Below, piece after piece: positions 62,461 through 64,000 of a stretch of 64,000 bases of DNA (position 1 is its first letter; each line of letters opens with the position of its first letter). Both the position numbers and the translations under genes were made by a program. The notes under the pieces were generated by a model, which was not told the origin of the DNA, did no database searches, and saw nothing but the letters and a program-made list of their open reading frames with translations. The stretch is from Mercurialis annua (taxonomy: Eukaryota; Streptophyta; Magnoliopsida; Malpighiales; Euphorbiaceae), in contig NC_065577.1 in the NCBI RefSeq assembly GCF_937616625.2, positions 21,651,501 to 21,715,500 of the forward strand. The letters run 5' to 3'.

Positions 62461-64000
62461 TTGTTAGGTTTTGTTTTCCCGATTACCTAAGCATTGTTAG
62501 GTTATTGTTCCGATTACCTAAGCATGGTTAGGTAGTGTGTGTGAAAAGTAACACTAGATTAGTATGTCGCGTCTCAAGTCTCTTTAACTCGTCGTTTCGA
62601 TTACCTAAGCGTGGTTTAGTTATATTACGTAAAGTGTGCGTGAAAGGTGATGCTTGATTAGTATGTCGCTTCTCAAGTCTGTTTAACTCGTCGTTCCAAT
62701 TACCTAAGCATCGTTAGGTTATATTACGCGAAGTCTGCGTAAAAAGTGACGCTAGATTAGTATGGCGCGTCTCAAGTCTCTTTAACGCGTCGTTTCGATA
62801 GCCATTCTTATGTTGCGTCACAAGTGTCTCTAACGCGTCGTTCCGATTACCTAAGCAAGGTTTAGTTATATGCGCAAAGTGTGCGTGAAAAGTGACGCTA
62901 GATTAGTATGTCGCTTCTCAAATCTCTTTATCTCGTCGTTCCGATTACCTAAGCATGGTTAGGTCATATGGCGAAAACTCTGCGTAAAAAGTGATGCCAT
63001 ATTAATACGTCCGCGTCTCAAGTCTTTTTAACTCGTCGTTTTGATTGCCATGCTTATGTTGCGTCTCAAGTCTTGTTAACTCGTCGTTTCAATTGCCATG
63101 CTTATGTTGCGTTTCAAGTCTTGTTAACTCGTCGTTTCGATTGCCATGCTTATGTCGCGTCCCAAGTCTCTCTAACGCGTCCTTCTTATTACCTAAGCAT
63201 GGTTAAGTTATATTACGCAAAGTGTGCGTGAAAAGTGACGCTAGATTAGTATGTCGTGTCACAAGTCTCTCTAACGTGTCGTTTCGATTACCTAAGCATG
63301 TTTAGATTATATTGCTCAAAGTGTGCGTGAAAAGTTAAGCTAGATTAGTATGCCGCGTATCAAGTCCCTTTAACGCGTGTTCCTATTACCTAAGGTTAGG
63401 TTATATTACGCAAAGTGTGCGTGAAAAGTGACGCTTGATTAGTATGTCGCATCTCAAGTCTCTTTAACGCGTTGTTCCGATTACCTAAGCATGGTTATGT
63501 TATTACGCCAAGTGCGCGTTAAAAAAGTCGCTAGATTAGTATGTCGCGTCACAAGTCTCTTTAACGCTTGTTTACGATTACCTAAGCATTGTTAAGTTAT
63601 AATACGCAAAGTGTGAGTAAAACGTGACGCTAGATTAGTATAACGCATCTCAAGTCTCTTTAACGCATCGTTTCGATTACCATGCTTATGTCACGTTACA
63701 AGTCTCTCTAACACGTCGTTCCGATTACCAAAGCATGGTAAGGTTATATTACACAAAGTATGCGTGAAAAGTGATAATAGATTAGAATGTTGCGTCGCAA
63801 GTCTCTTTAACGTGTCGTTCTGATTACCTAAGCATAGTTAGGTTATATTACACAATGTGTGCGTGAAAACTGTTGCTAGATTAGTATGTCGAGTCTCAAG
63901 TCTCTTTAACGCGTCGTTTCGATTACCTAATCATGGTTAGGTTTAATTATGCAAACTTTGCCTGAAAAGTGACGGCTAGATTAGTATGTCGCGTCGCAAG
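62461..64000 (+). repeat. Satellite block 11, forward (duplication copy 2)
   Basis: Begins with TTGTTAGGTTTTGTTTTCCC and two truncated monomers, then copies 56226-57748 to the last base of the window; the terminal GTCGCGTCGCAAG corresponds to 57736-57748. The array continues beyond the window. Together with block 2 this gives three versions of one segment: one reverse on the left, two forward on the right. Confidence 0.93.

Noticed and set aside
1..64000. Telomere-like TTAGG and CCTAA motifs
   Set aside because: They occur once per 99-bp unit as part of the dyad and are not tandem TTTAGGG arrays; no telomeric run is present.
1..64000. CRISPR array
   Set aside because: Direct repeats are head-to-tail with no unique spacers, and no cas-like genes exist.
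1..64000. CENP-B box
   Set aside because: CGTTCCGATTACC superficially resembles the start of the motif, but the required CGGG is absent and plants are not known to use this box in this way.
1..64000. tRNA, rRNA or other RNA genes
   Set aside because: No cloverleaf, A and B box pair, or conserved 5S, 18S or 25S segments were recognised in the satellite or in any insert; a covariance-model scan could not be run.

Overview
This window is almost entirely (about 96% by length) one tandem satellite DNA, and no intact gene was found. The basic unit is a 99-bp monomer. A 48-bp internally deleted form (GATTACCATGCTTATG followed by GTCGCGTCACAAG) is interspersed with it. I estimate 650-700 units from the length; I did not count them. 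A flowering plant is the best guess for the host. The non-satellite inserts include a Stowaway-type MITE with CTCCCTCC termini and a TA target duplication, a decayed Mutator-like (MULE) transposase 3' end with a short GT-AG intron, and a promoter-like piece with a plant telo-box (AAACCCTAA) beside a TATA box. I cannot name the species. The array runs off both ends of the window, as expected for centromeric, pericentromeric, subtelomeric or knob heterochromatin.

Layout. I call the strand reading GATTACCTAAGCATGG 'forward'. The array changes strand ten times: forward 1-2880, reverse 2881-5108, forward 5109-6572, reverse 6573-14842, forward 14843-28100, reverse 28101-32048, forward 32271-41961, reverse 41962-50795, forward 51106-60723, reverse 60724-62460, forward 62461-64000. 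Two of the changes occur at a non-satellite insert (B at 32049-32270, B' at 50796-51105). The other eight are direct satellite-to-satellite junctions. Further inserts are A (30037-30246), the MULE fragment (40170-40779), the MITE (42875-43140), C (51876-52126) and A' (52335-52948).

Above the monomer there are higher-order repeats of about 0.47, 0.59 and 1.7-1.9 kb, recent tandem duplications (152 bp, 530 bp), and long segmental duplications. The clearest is an inverted pair, 28101-36340 against 46630-54848, with arms of about 8.2 kb that share inserts A and B. Other inverted pairs are 5030-9240 with 58200-62540, 27040-28100 with 45297-46355, and 1-1126 with 41966-43412. A direct pair joins 56226-57748 to 62478-64000. 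Copies differ by several percent of substitutions plus indels and private insertions, so these look like real, dated events and not assembly mirror images.

The open reading frames of 60-109 codons are by-products of unit lengths that are multiples of three. The only real coding remnant is the frameshifted MULE transposase fragment. No RNA genes, CRISPR array or operon-like organisation was seen. Identities and repeat boundaries were judged by eye.
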